This document shows positions 1 to 8,695 of a DNA stretch of 64,000 nucleotides, piece by piece. Positions within the stretch are counted from its first letter, which is position 1, and the number at the start of each line of letters is the position of its first letter. A program made the position numbers and the translations under genes. This DNA is from Paenimyroides aestuarii (lineage in GTDB: Bacteria > Bacteroidota > Bacteroidia > Flavobacteriales > Flavobacteriaceae): NCBI RefSeq assembly GCF_024628805.1, contig NZ_CP102382.1, positions 1,116,001 to 1,180,000 on the forward strand. The letters are read 5' to 3'. The notes below the pieces were generated by a model. The model made no database searches. It had not been told where the DNA came from and was given only the letters and a program-made list of their open reading frames with translations.

Positions 1-977
1 AAAACAACAATAATAAGCATAGCGAAGCTTCCAAAAATAATGAAATATTTGGTGATGGTTGCATATTTTACAGGTGCATCATCGTTTTTGGCATAGCTGA
101 AAAAGAAAGGTTCAATACCCAACGAATAAGCCATACGAAACAATACCATGAATACACCAATTTTATAAATGGCTCCGTAACTTGCCAATCCTAAATCTAC
201 AAAATCTTTTGGCAGTAATTCTTCTAAAAAAACTTTGTCAAATGTTTCATTTATTACAAACGCCAAACCACCAATCATCACAGGAAAACTGTATGTAACC
301 ATTTCTTTCCAAAGTGATTTGTTGAACTTTAGCTGCAGCTTAAAATAATAATTAGAAAGCAGCAAAAGCGTAACCAAACTAGCCACAATGTTGGCTAAAA
401 ACAAATACCCAACCTGAAAATCTGTTTGGTAATAATCATTGATCCACAGTGCTTGATTATTTTCTAATGATTTGGGAATGATGTATAAAAATAGTACGGT
501 TAAGGCAGTATTCACCAAAACGTTGACGATTTTTATAAAGCTGTATTTTATGGGGCGTTGTGCTGCACGTAAAATTGCAAACGGAATCACCGCCAGGCTG
601 TCTAACACTAAAATCCAGATTAAATAGCTGACCACAATTGGTGAAATTCCAAAATAAGTGTCGATATAACTTTTAAAGCTATAAACACCTATTAAGAATA
701 CAGCGCAAACCGCCATTAGAAAAAGTATGGTGTTGTTAATAACCTCTTGTTTGTTCTCTTGTTTGTTGTAAAATCGGAAAAAAGCCGTTTCCATTCCAAA
801 GGAAAGCACTACATTGAAAAACATCATCCATGAAAAAATCAAAGTGTAATCGGCATAGGCATCTTTAGGCAACCAATCAATATGCAGTGGTGCCATAAAA
901 AAACCAATCATTTTAGGAACAACAGTTGCTATTCCGTAGATTAAAGTGGTTTTAAACAGGTTTTTATAAACACTCAA
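1..977 (-). CDS. Oligosaccharide flippase / lipopolysaccharide biosynthesis protein (3' end cut by window edge)
   Basis: Reading the minus strand from a TTG at 977 gives an uninterrupted frame of about 325 codons that leaves the window. It starts M-S-V-Y-K-N-L-F-K-T and is strongly hydrophobic with repeated membrane-spanning blocks. The pattern (an N-terminal helix with GIATVVPKMIGFFMAPL, a helix with FGMETAFFRFYN, then several long helices) is typical of the Bacteroidota polysaccharide-transport/MATE-like flippases that move lipid-linked sugars across the inner membrane. No ATG fits the N-terminus; the TTG lies 5 bp after the stop of the upstream lipoprotein gene, so the two are probably co-transcribed. 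The C-terminus is outside the window. Substrate is unknown. Confidence 0.75.
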   Translation of the reverse strand, partial: MSVYKNLFKTTLIYGIATVVPKMIGFFMAPLHIDWLPKDAYADYTLIFSWMMFFNVVLSFGMETAFFRFYNKQENKQEVINNTILFLMAVCAVFLIGVYSFKSYIDTYFGISPIVVSYLIWILVLDSLAVIPFAILRAAQRPIKYSFIKIVNVLVNTALTVLFLYIIPKSLENNQALWINDYYQTDFQVGYLFLANIVASLVTLLLLSNYYFKLQLKFNKSLWKEMVTYSFPVMIGGLAFVINETFDKVFLEELLPKDFVDLGLASYGAIYKIGVFMVLFRMAYSLGIEPFFFSYAKNDDAPVKYATITKYFIIFGSFAMLIIVV

Positions 978-982
978 AATAA

Positions 983-1738
983 TTAATTTTTAAAGTAAAT
1001 AGGGTTTAAAAAGCGCTTCACTTTTTCTTTCGGGAGTTTTATCACAGTTGCTCCTTGCACATACGGTGCAATTTCATAAGGATTGTAGTGTAAAATCCAT
1101 TCTTTTTGGGTTTGATAAAAATTATTGGGTAAATGAAATTGATTGTTTTCAAATGTGAAACCCGCATCGTTCAAATTTCCGGAAATATTCATTTGTTTTT
1201 TAAACTCGGTTTCGGCAAATTTTTTAAATCCTGCCAAATTAACAAATAACTCTTTTTGAGGCACTATTTTTCCGGTGTTGGTATCAAACACAAATACTTT
1301 AGTTTGTTGCAATCCGTGTGCACCACCTTTAAACATATAATAATCATAGACCACTTGGTACAGTTTATGAGAAACGGCTTGGTGGCTTGCTTTAAAACTT
1401 GCTTCCCATGCCAAGGCATTTTCGGGATAGGTTCTAAAAATTTCATTGTAATGATTGATAAAATTAAGAACCAAAGTGTCATAAGACGCGGTTGTTTTAT
1501 CGTCTTGAAAACGTATTTCTTCTTGAACAAATTTAAAAATACTATCGTTTATTGGTTTTGCCACCACTTTGTTGCCCCAAAAAAAAGGGACTTCTATATG
1601 GGCATAGGTGCAATTGTTGGGCACACAATTCAAAGCCGATTTTAAACTATATGTTTTTTGGGTTACTTTTAAAGGGTTTGCCTTTTTGCAAGCCACAAAA
1701 GCTATTGATAAACAAATGAATAGTATAATTTTTTTCAT
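983..1738 (-). CDS. DUF4163/DUF3298 (RsiV-like) lipoprotein
   Basis: A 251-residue predicted lipoprotein. The signal sequence MKKIILFICLSIAFVAC ends in a lipobox with Cys at about residue 17. The middle part (YDYYMFKGGAHGLQQ, then a stretch with FVFDTNTGKIVPQKELF) matches the DUF4163 plus DUF3298 pair known from RsiV-type proteins, a fold that can bind lysozyme in some anti-sigma factors; here there is no linked sigma factor, so that role is not claimed. I chose the ATG at 1738 because a TTG three codons upstream would put a useless extension before the signal peptide. It sits 5 bp upstream of the flippase gene in the same direction. It is likely an outer-membrane-anchored periplasmic protein. 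Confidence 0.7.
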   Translation of the reverse strand: MKKIILFICLSIAFVACKKANPLKVTQKTYSLKSALNCVPNNCTYAHIEVPFFWGNKVVAKPINDSIFKFVQEEIRFQDDKTTASYDTLVLNFINHYNEIFRTYPENALAWEASFKASHQAVSHKLYQVVYDYYMFKGGAHGLQQTKVFVFDTNTGKIVPQKELFVNLAGFKKFAETEFKKQMNISGNLNDAGFTFENNQFHLPNNFYQTQKEWILHYNPYEIAPYVQGATVIKLPKEKVKRFLNPIYFKN

Positions 1739-1796
1739 TCTGAACAATTCTTCTTTTTTTAAGACAAATCTATAAATTTTAGTCGGTTTTAAATGG

Positions 1797-1804
1797 TATC
1801 TTTA
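1797..1804 (+). promoter_or_regulatory. Possible -7 element upstream of the cystathionine synthase gene
   Basis: TATCTTTA matches the flavobacterial -7 consensus TAnnTTTG at 7 of 8 positions, 25 bp before the ATG at 1830. No clear -33 TTTG was found, so this is a weak call. Confidence 0.3.
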
Positions 1805-1829
1805 CGCTTATTTTTAAAAGTACAAAATT

Positions 1830-2972
1830 ATGAAGTTTAACACAAAAGTTATACACGGCGGGCAGCACCACGATCCAAGTACAGGAGCCGTAATGCCGCC
1901 TGTTTATCACACATCAACCTTTGCTCAAACTAGCCCGGGTGTTCACACCGGTTACGAATACAGCCGTGCCGATAACCCAACGCGTACTGCTTTGGAACAT
2001 GCCCTAGAAAGTATTGAAAATGGCGCGCGTGGTTTGGCATTTTCATCGGGCTTGGCGGCGATAGACTGTGTAATGCGTTTGTTGAAACCCAATGATGAGG
2101 TAATTGCGATGGACGATTTATACGGCGGAACGTATCGTTTGTTTACGCGGTTTTATCAAGATTTAGGCATAAAGTTCCATTTTATAAATATGAATGATTT
2201 AGAGTTGTTTCAATCAAAAATCAACGATAAAACCAAATTAGTTTGGATTGAAACACCTACAAATCCGTTAATGAAGTTGGCTGATATCGAAGCAATTGCC
2301 AAAATCACCAAGCAACATCAATTGCTTTTTGCAGTTGACAATACATTTGCAACGCCTTATTTGCAAAAACCTTTGGATTTGGGTGCTGATATTGTGATGC
2401 ACTCTGCTACGAAATATTTAGGCGGTCATTCCGATGTGATTGCCGGCGCTTTGGTTATCAAAGATGAAGAATTAGGAAAACAATTGCATTTTACGCAGTT
2501 TGCAACCGGAGCCACTTTAGGTCCGCAAGAATGTTTTTTGGTTTTGCGTGGAATTAAAACCTTGCATTTGCGCGTGGAACGTCATTGTTTTAACGGACAA
2601 AAAGTAGCCGAGTTTTTAGAACAACACCCATTGATTGATAAAGTGTTGTATCCTGGTTTGGCATCACATCCGCAACATGATTTAGCTAAAAAACAAATGC
2701 CGAAAGGCTTTGGCGGAATGGTTTCGTTTACGTTTAAATCAGGTATAAAAGCCGATGCTATCTCGTTTTTAGAAAAGCTAAAAGTGTTTACGTTGGCAGA
2801 ATCTTTGGGTGGCGTAGAATCGTTAGCCAATCATCCGGCGTTGATGACACATGCTTCAATCCCTGCTGAAAAACGTGCAGAAATAGGCGTTACCGATGAT
2901 ATGGTACGTTTAAGCGTTGGCGTGGAAGATATCGATGATTTACTTGCCGATATAGAACAGGCATTGAAGTAA
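1830..2972 (+). CDS. metB: Cystathionine gamma-synthase / beta-lyase family PLP enzyme
   Basis: A 380-residue full-length member of the Cys/Met metabolism PLP-dependent (transsulfuration) family, which makes or splits cystathionine in methionine and cysteine synthesis in the cytoplasm. The PLP lysine is in HSATKYLGGHSD (Lys about 195), the pyridine-nitrogen aspartate in VDNTFATP (Asp about 170), and the family segments YSRADNPTR and ETPTNP are intact. The sequence cannot separate gamma-synthase (MetB), beta-lyase (MetC) and gamma-lyase reliably, so the symbol is provisional. The gene stands alone on the plus strand, with a strong terminator right after its stop. Confidence 0.85.
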   Translation: MKFNTKVIHGGQHHDPSTGAVMPPVYHTSTFAQTSPGVHTGYEYSRADNPTRTALEHALESIENGARGLAFSSGLAAIDCVMRLLKPNDEVIAMDDLYGGTYRLFTRFYQDLGIKFHFINMNDLELFQSKINDKTKLVWIETPTNPLMKLADIEAIAKITKQHQLLFAVDNTFATPYLQKPLDLGADIVMHSATKYLGGHSDVIAGALVIKDEELGKQLHFTQFATGATLGPQECFLVLRGIKTLHLRVERHCFNGQKVAEFLEQHPLIDKVLYPGLASHPQHDLAKKQMPKGFGGMVSFTFKSGIKADAISFLEKLKVFTLAESLGGVESLANHPALMTHASIPAEKRAEIGVTDDMVRLSVGVEDIDDLLADIEQALK

Positions 2973-2978
2973 AAATAC

Positions 2979-3011
2979 AAACTCCCGACTTTATAAATCG
3001 GGAGTTTTTTT
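2979..3011. terminator. Rho-independent terminator, probably two-way
   Basis: Perfect 10-bp arms AAACTCCCGA (2979-2988) and TCGGGAGTTT (2998-3007) with a 9-base loop and a T run. It ends the PLP enzyme gene and also lies at the end of the convergent lipoprotein gene whose stop is at 3010. Confidence 0.85.
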
Positions 3012-3414
3012 ATTGTATTCTTGTTAATTCAAAATATATTGAAGGTTCATTTTGTGATATAAATTCAACGATAGAATTATTGTTGCTAAACTTTAAAGAA
3101 TATGTAGATTTTAGATAATCAGGATTGTCTGGTATTAATTCTACAATAGTAGAATCATTAGTTCTTTTATAGGTAAAAATACCTTTTTCTACAAATTGAT
3201 TTGATGATGTAACATAAATATTGTTTGTAAATTGATATATTGTTTTTTCATCTAAGTTTAAAGGTAATGAATTTATAGACTTTATTTTAGAAATAGCAGA
3301 AACGTACGATAAATACCATTTCCCCTCTAAAGCAGTTGTTTTGGCAGTGTTGTCATCCTCAGAGCATCTGCTTATTGCTATTGATAGTATAAAGAGGAAA
3401 AGTAGTTTTTTCAT
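3010..3414 (-). CDS. Small lipoprotein, lipocalin-like
   Basis: A 134-residue predicted lipoprotein: MKKLLFLFILSIAISRC ends in a lipobox, followed by an acidic stretch SEDDN. The mature part opens with LEGKWYLSYVSAI, the G-x-W start typical of lipocalin-like proteins in Flavobacteriia. The ATG at 3414 was chosen over a TTG at 3435: it begins the signal peptide and lies 4 bp after the stop of the upstream paralogue. With that neighbour it forms a two-gene tandem (same length, same acidic N-terminus after the lipid Cys, same GKW motif), pointing to a duplication. Function unknown. Confidence 0.65.
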   Translation of the reverse strand: MKKLLFLFILSIAISRCSEDDNTAKTTALEGKWYLSYVSAISKIKSINSLPLNLDEKTIYQFTNNIYVTSSNQFVEKGIFTYKRTNDSTIVELIPDNPDYLKSTYSLKFSNNNSIVEFISQNEPSIYFELTRIQ

Positions 3415-3418
3415 AGTC

Positions 3419-3844
3419 TTATTGTATTTTTTCAAACCTTATTACTTTACCATCGTATTCATACAAACGTAAAGTATTTTCTTCTTTTCTAAAACCATAA
3501 GTTCCTAATTGATAGCTATTAGACTGATTTCCCAATCTTACTACTTTTTCCATTAAAAATTCATTATCCTGATGAAAAGAATAAGGAATGGTTGTGGGAT
3601 TTGTAAATTGGAAAGATAAATCTTCTTGTGGTAGGTTAACATTGCTTTCAATAATTAAATTATTAGTATTTGTAAAAGTATAATGAACATATTCATCATT
3701 TTTTGGCATATATTCATTACTATCAAAATAACTGATTTTAGAAAGTTTCCACTTACCAATAAGTATATTTTCTTCTTTTGTATCATCATCAGAGCAACTA
3801 AGTGTTGCAAATGATATACATAAAAATAAGATTAATTTTTTCAT
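3419..3844 (-). CDS. Small lipoprotein, lipocalin-like (paralogue of the next gene)
   Basis: A 141-residue predicted lipoprotein with signal MKKLILFLCISFATLSC, Cys lipobox and acidic linker SDDDTKEE, then LIGKWKLSKISYF, the G-x-W start of a lipocalin-like barrel. The acidic residues right after the lipidated Cys resemble the surface-export signal known in Bacteroidota lipoproteins, so surface exposure is plausible (inference). It is the first gene of a minus-strand pair. Confidence 0.65.
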   Translation of the reverse strand: MKKLILFLCISFATLSCSDDDTKEENILIGKWKLSKISYFDSNEYMPKNDEYVHYTFTNTNNLIIESNVNLPQEDLSFQFTNPTTIPYSFHQDNEFLMEKVVRLGNQSNSYQLGTYGFRKEENTLRLYEYDGKVIRFEKIQ

Positions 3845-4087
3845 GTGTTTATTATTTTTTTACATGTAAATATAACTAATTAAATACATAATATTTTGAT
3901 TTTAAAGATTTTTTCAAAGCATATTTTCATTTATTCTGTGTAAAAACCACCAATAACGAGTGGTTTTTAATACAAGACTAAGTAAATTACAACATCTTTA
4001 ACAAAGCAAGCTTTTTCTATTTCGTTGCAATACATATACTAAATTATACTATTTTTATAAAAAAAACGTTTCAATCTTTGAAATCAC
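3845..4087. other. Divergent intergenic region with an orphan hairpin
   Basis: A 243-bp region between divergently transcribed genes. It holds a hairpin with 9-bp arms AAAAACCAC (3942-3950) and GTGGTTTTT (3960-3968), terminator-like on both strands, although no gene on either strand ends here. The A/T-rich remainder presumably carries the two promoters; just before porZ is AATCTTTG (4073-4080), a 7-of-8 match to TAnnTTTG. Confidence 0.45.
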
Positions 4088-6367
4088 ATGTATATGAAAT
4101 TTTATTATCAACTTTTTTTCTTTTTAGTGTCGTTTGTTTCAGTTGCACAAACCAATCAATTGTGGAAAGGTTATTACTCTTATCAAGAAACCACAGCTGT
4201 TGAAAAAGACAACCAAAATATATATATTGCTACAGACAATGCGGTCTTTGCATACAATGAAAGTACAAAGGAAACCGATATTTATAATACCATTAATGGT
4301 TTAAAAATCGATGGCATTAACACGTTGGGATACGCAAAAGATTACAAAAAACTTATCGTGGGTAGCAAAAACGGTAAAGTAGCCATTATAGATTTGGCTG
4401 CCGACAAAATTTATCAATTAAACGATATCTTTTCTAAAACCAATATTCCCGACAACCAAAAAATCATCAATAAAATTATATTCCACGGCGGTTTTGCATA
4501 TTTGGCAACAGGTTATGGCATCACTGCTGTGCGGTTAAACGACAATCATTTTGGCGACACTTATTATGTGGCAGTTGGTGGTGAAATGGCAAACGTGAAA
4601 GGCATTGCTATTTTCAACAATCAAATGTATGCAACTGTTGAAAACGAAGGATTAAAAAAGGCATCGATGAATACCAATTTAATCGATTATAATAATTGGC
4701 AAGTAATCGATTTTGATAATTGGGTGGAACTTACCACTTACACCAATCAATTGATAGGTGTGAAAGAAGATTTGTCGTTGAACACCATTTCTGCGGCAAA
4801 TGTCATAACAAGCGTTGATGAGGTTTGGGGCGGATTTAAAAAGTTTTCTGTTTCGGGTGATGTCTTAATTGAAGTTACACACGAAGCAGCACGTTTAAGA
4901 ACCACCAATTTGGCTGTTTATAATGAATTTACCTATTCGCTATCTGAAAAAGGCGGTGTGGCAGATGCTACCTTTTCAAACGGCGATTATTTTGTGGCAA
5001 CTAACCAAAACGGATGTTTAAAAGTAGCTGCAGATACAAAAGAAAGCGAAAATATTTCACCAAGTGGTCCGTTGAGCAACAATGTGTCGTCGGCTGTGGT
5101 GAATAACAAAGATTTGTGGATTACTTTTGGCGGATATGGGGTTGATATGGATCCATACAGACCCAATGGTTTAACTAAATATGGCATCAGCACCTTTAAA
5201 AATATGCAAACATGGCAGCATATTACCAACGAACAATTAAACGGTTTAAGAGCAACTATCAATATCAGTTTTAATCCGCAAAAACCTAACTTAGCATACA
5301 TTAGTACTTTTCACGATGGTTTGGGTGTTTGGGACATTAACCAAGAACAATTAACGGTTTACAACAATCAAAACACCGATGCATTGCAATCATTAATCGA
5401 AAATGATGTGCGGGTGTTTGGCGTGGCTTTTGACAGAAATGGAACAGGATGGATGACCAATACCATACCCGATTTTGCAACATTGGTTACTATTGATAAA
5501 AACAATCAATTAGATGTATATGCATCCAATGTGTTAAGAGGAAGCCCCATTGGAAGTAGCTTCTTAATGCCTGTTATTGATAATAATAACACCAAATGGT
5601 TTGGCAGTAGGTTAGGAGGTTTATACGCTTTTAACGAAACCCGAAACAACAAAGCCATGCAAATCACCACCACACACAATTTGCCTGATATCAACGTGCA
5701 AGCAGTGGCTTTAGATTATAAAAATGAATTGTGGATAGGTACTTTAAGAGGGCTTAGAGTTATTAAAAACGTGGACCAGTTTTTAACCAGTCCGCAACTT
5801 TCGCCCACCAATATTGTAATTGAACAAGAAGGACAAGCAGAAGAATTGTTTTACGAGCAAAACATTTTGCATATCACCGTAGATGGCTCTAATAACAAAT
5901 GGGTTTCGATTGCAGAATCGGGAGTGTTTTTAATTTCAGATACCTACGAAACCATTTATAATTTCACTCCGGAAAATTCTCCTTTACCAAGTAATGATAT
6001 CACAAGCATTAGTATTGATGGGGCAACCGGCGAAGTGTTTTTTGTTTCGCGCAAAGGTATTGTGTCTTTAAAGAATTTTGCCACCACACCAGCCGATGAT
6101 TTAGATGCTATCAAAGTGTATCCAAACCCCGTGAAACCGGGCTTTACAGGCGATGTAAAAATAAGTGGATTGGTAAGCGATGCAAATGTAAAAATTACCG
6201 ACGTTGCAGGGAATTTAGTCTATGAAACCAAATCGTTAGGAGGAACCGTTACTTGGAACACACTTAGTTTTTCAGGTGCCAAAGTGCCTTCGGGTGTGTA
6301 TATGATTTTTATTTCATCGCAAGACGGAAGTTTAGACGCTGTTAAAAAAGTAATGATTATTCGTTAA
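4088..6367 (+). CDS. porZ: PorZ-type T9SS beta-propeller protein
   Basis: A 759-residue secreted protein with an N-terminal signal peptide (cut near VSVAQ), a long series of propeller blades (recurring motifs such as NIYIATDNAVFAYN, ELWIGTLRGLRVIKN, NNKWVSIAESGVFLI) and a C-terminal T9SS type A domain (IKVYPNPVKPGF ... VPSGVYMIFISS ... KKVMIIR). This is the architecture of PorZ, part of the cell-surface attachment complex that links cargo to A-type LPS in the type IX system. Its place directly upstream of recO also fits PorZ in other Bacteroidota. Its stop codon overlaps the ATG of recO by one base (TAATG), so the two are translationally linked. A second ATG at 4094 is an equally possible start. 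Confidence 0.8.
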   Translation: MYMKFYYQLFFFLVSFVSVAQTNQLWKGYYSYQETTAVEKDNQNIYIATDNAVFAYNESTKETDIYNTINGLKIDGINTLGYAKDYKKLIVGSKNGKVAIIDLAADKIYQLNDIFSKTNIPDNQKIINKIIFHGGFAYLATGYGITAVRLNDNHFGDTYYVAVGGEMANVKGIAIFNNQMYATVENEGLKKASMNTNLIDYNNWQVIDFDNWVELTTYTNQLIGVKEDLSLNTISAANVITSVDEVWGGFKKFSVSGDVLIEVTHEAARLRTTNLAVYNEFTYSLSEKGGVADATFSNGDYFVATNQNGCLKVAADTKESENISPSGPLSNNVSSAVVNNKDLWITFGGYGVDMDPYRPNGLTKYGISTFKNMQTWQHITNEQLNGLRATINISFNPQKPNLAYISTFHDGLGVWDINQEQLTVYNNQNTDALQSLIENDVRVFGVAFDRNGTGWMTNTIPDFATLVTIDKNNQLDVYASNVLRGSPIGSSFLMPVIDNNNTKWFGSRLGGLYAFNETRNNKAMQITTTHNLPDINVQAVALDYKNELWIGTLRGLRVIKNVDQFLTSPQLSPTNIVIEQEGQAEELFYEQNILHITVDGSNNKWVSIAESGVFLISDTYETIYNFTPENSPLPSNDITSISIDGATGEVFFVSRKGIVSLKNFATTPADDLDAIKVYPNPVKPGFTGDVKISGLVSDANVKITDVAGNLVYETKSLGGTVTWNTLSFSGAKVPSGVYMIFISSQDGSLDAVKKVMIIR

Positions 6368-7077
6368 TGCTTGTAAAAACCGAAGCTATCGTTTTAAATG
6401 CGTTGCGGTATCAAGAAAAAAGCTTGGTGGTAAAATGTTTTACTCAGTTTTTTGGACTTAAAACCTATTTTATCCGCAATGCTTTTTCTGCAAAAAGTAA
6501 AAATTTAAACAGTGCCTATTTTCAGCCACTCAATCAGTTGCATATTGATGCGGTGCACAAAAACAAGGCTTCGTTGGAATACATTAAAGAATTAAAATTA
6601 ATGTATCCCTACCAAACCATCTCAGTAGAGTTTTATAAAAACAGCGTTAGTATTTTTTTGGCAGAAGTTTTAAGCCATAGTATAAAAGACGATCAGCCCA
6701 ATAACGAACTTTTCCTATTTTTAAAAACCGCTTTAATTTGGTTTGACGAACATTCGTTTACTGCTGATTTCCATCTGTGGTTTCTGTTGAATATCACCAA
6801 ATATTTAGGTTTTTTTCCTGATGATTCAGACAAACGTTCCATTTACTTTAACCCCCATGAAGGCAGTTTCACAATGCATTATACCCCCAATTGTTTCAAT
6901 GAAACCGAAACGGCTTTGTTTAGAAATTTGTTGCAAATGACACTTTCTCATCATAAAAGTAGTTTTACAAATGACCAACGAAGAACGGCTTTGAAACTGT
7001 TAATTACTTATTACGAAATTCATATTGCAGGTTTTAAACAAGTAAAATCGGTCGAGATTCTCTCGGAACTTTTTTAG
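6367..7077 (+). CDS. recO: DNA repair protein RecO
   Basis: A 236-residue protein with the RecO N-terminal OB-fold start (LVKTEAIVLNALRYQEKSLVVKCFTQFFGLKTYFIRNAF) and the helical C-terminal domain. RecO works with RecF and RecR in loading RecA on SSB-coated DNA. I see no CxxC zinc motif; only a lone Cys (PNCFNE) is present, common in this phylum. It overlaps porZ by one base. Confidence 0.85.
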   Translation: MLVKTEAIVLNALRYQEKSLVVKCFTQFFGLKTYFIRNAFSAKSKNLNSAYFQPLNQLHIDAVHKNKASLEYIKELKLMYPYQTISVEFYKNSVSIFLAEVLSHSIKDDQPNNELFLFLKTALIWFDEHSFTADFHLWFLLNITKYLGFFPDDSDKRSIYFNPHEGSFTMHYTPNCFNETETALFRNLLQMTLSHHKSSFTNDQRRTALKLLITYYEIHIAGFKQVKSVEILSELF

Positions 7078-7257
7078 ACCTTTAGGTAATTAATAAAAAG
7101 AAGATCTACAAAATTCAGTACCTTACAGCGTTCCAATCAATATATTACAATAAAGTAATTTAATAGAAATAAAACTAATAATCACCTACAAACTACTAAT
7201 TTTTATCTGTGTGTCCATGTGGTTTTAATCGAACTCGGGTAGTTTACAAAACCGAAA

Positions 7258-7288
7258 TTGCATAATTAAAAAGGAAAGTATATATTTG
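7258..7288 (+). promoter_or_regulatory. Promoter of the fluoride riboswitch transcript
   Basis: TTG at 7258-7260, a 20-bp spacer, then a perfect -7 element TATATTTG (7281-7288). Transcription would begin around 7295, just at the 5' edge of the riboswitch aptamer. Confidence 0.6.
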
Positions 7289-7297
7289 TTGCATAAA

Positions 7298-7387
7298 AAA
7301 AGGAAATGGTGCTCTTCCTTACCCAACCGCTTTCAGAAGCTGATGACGCCTGATTAATTAAATACAAAACATTTAATCAGGAAAAAT
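7298..7387 (+). promoter_or_regulatory. Fluoride riboswitch (crcB motif) with RBS-masking hairpin
   Basis: The stretch 7301-7353 carries the crcB-motif signature: AGGAAATGGTGC, CTTCC closing the first stem, then AACCGC, a small hairpin GCTTTCAGAAGC, and the hallmark CTGATGACGCCT. GGTG (7308-7311) can pair with CGCC (7347-7350) as the outer stem. Downstream, CCTGATTAA (7349-7357) pairs perfectly with TTAATCAGG (7373-7381); that 3' arm contains the AGG of the likely ribosome-binding site 7 bp before the ATG. The 5' arm overlaps the aptamer's CGCC strand, so folding of the fluoride-bound aptamer and the masking hairpin exclude one another. This implies translation-level ON control by fluoride (inference from structure). 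The downstream gene, a fluoride exporter, agrees. Confidence 0.88.
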
Positions 7388-8695
7388 ATGTCTAGAAATA
7401 AGCAAAAGTCAATTGGCCAAAAGTGGGTTTTTCAATCCAAAGTTTTTTTCAGAAAAAAGCCATCCGTTTTTTATATTTTAAAATGGATGATGATTTGCGC
7501 TGTAATTAGTGTTTTTATAGGCTCGGCTTCTGCAGGATTTTTGCAATCGCTAGAATGGGCTACCCAGTTTCGGGAAACCCATATATGGCTTATTGCTTTA
7601 TTGCCTTTGGGCGGTTTGCTCATTGGCATGCTCTATCATTATTATGGGAAAAATGTAGAAGCAGGAAACAATTTATTGATTGATACCATACATCAACCCA
7701 AAGAAAAAATACCGTTTAAAATGGCGGTTTTTGTGTATTTGGGAACCATTGCTACGCACTTTTTCGGTGGTTCGGCCGGGCGTGAAGGCACTGCGTTGCA
7801 AATGGCTGGTGCCATCGCCGACCAGTTCAGCAAACCTTTTCAATTAACACCATCTGATCGAAAAATACTGATTATAGCAGCTGTTGCTGGCGGATTTGGT
7901 TCGGTATTCGGCACGCCGCTAGCCGGTGCTTTATTTGCCATGGAGTTTTATTTGATTGGCCGTATTCGATATCATGCACTTTTTCCAGCTTTCCTCACGG
8001 CTATTTTGGCTGATTTAGTTACAAAACTTTGGCAAACACCCCACACGCATTACCACATTTCTTCTATTCCCGAAATTTCTTTTTTAAATGTGTGCTATGC
8101 CATTCTTGCCGGAATTGCCTTTGGTATATGTGCTTGGATATTCAGCAAATCCATTCATAAAGTAAGTGGGGTTTTTAAGCAACAAATTGGCTACCCACCT
8201 TTGCGACCGTTTGTGGGCGGTATCATTGTGGCGCTATTAGTAGCCGCATTGGGAACCACAAAATACATTGGTTTAGGTATTCCTACCATTGTGGAGGCTT
8301 TCGAATCACAAGTACCTGCTTATGATTTTGCCTTAAAAATGCTATTAACCGTCATTACGCTTTCAGCCGGTTTTAAGGGCGGAGAAGTTACACCGCTCTT
8401 TTTCATAGGAGCTACGCTGGGAAATGCATTAAGCCTTTTTATTCCCATGCCCATAGAGCTTTTAACCGGAATGGGGTTTGTTGCTGTTTTTGCCGGTGCC
8501 ACAAACACACCTATTGCATGCAGTATCATGGCGATGGAGCTTTTTGGTGCTGAATGCGGCGTATATGTTGCGATAGCTTGCGTGGTTTCGTATCTGCTTT
8601 CAGGACACAACAGTATTTATAGCCGACAAATTATTGGCGAAGCTAAACATGCGCGCTATGCACAGGATGAGGGAAAACGATTGAATGAACTTTAG
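7388..8695 (+). CDS. CLC-F family fluoride/proton antiporter
   Basis: A 435-residue inner-membrane protein of the CLC voltage-gated chloride channel superfamily with about ten hydrophobic helices. The gating glutamate lies in GREGT (residues 131-135, Glu 133). At the position of the usual GSGIP selectivity motif it has GNN (93-95), the kind of replacement that marks the fluoride-selective CLC-F branch, and it carries KGGEVTPLF (330-338). It should expel fluoride in exchange for protons. Control by the fluoride riboswitch directly upstream strongly supports this over a chloride channel. Likely monocistronic. Confidence 0.88.
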   Translation: MSRNKQKSIGQKWVFQSKVFFRKKPSVFYILKWMMICAVISVFIGSASAGFLQSLEWATQFRETHIWLIALLPLGGLLIGMLYHYYGKNVEAGNNLLIDTIHQPKEKIPFKMAVFVYLGTIATHFFGGSAGREGTALQMAGAIADQFSKPFQLTPSDRKILIIAAVAGGFGSVFGTPLAGALFAMEFYLIGRIRYHALFPAFLTAILADLVTKLWQTPHTHYHISSIPEISFLNVCYAILAGIAFGICAWIFSKSIHKVSGVFKQQIGYPPLRPFVGGIIVALLVAALGTTKYIGLGIPTIVEAFESQVPAYDFALKMLLTVITLSAGFKGGEVTPLFFIGATLGNALSLFIPMPIELLTGMGFVAVFAGATNTPIACSIMAMELFGAECGVYVAIACVVSYLLSGHNSIYSRQIIGEAKHARYAQDEGKRLNEL

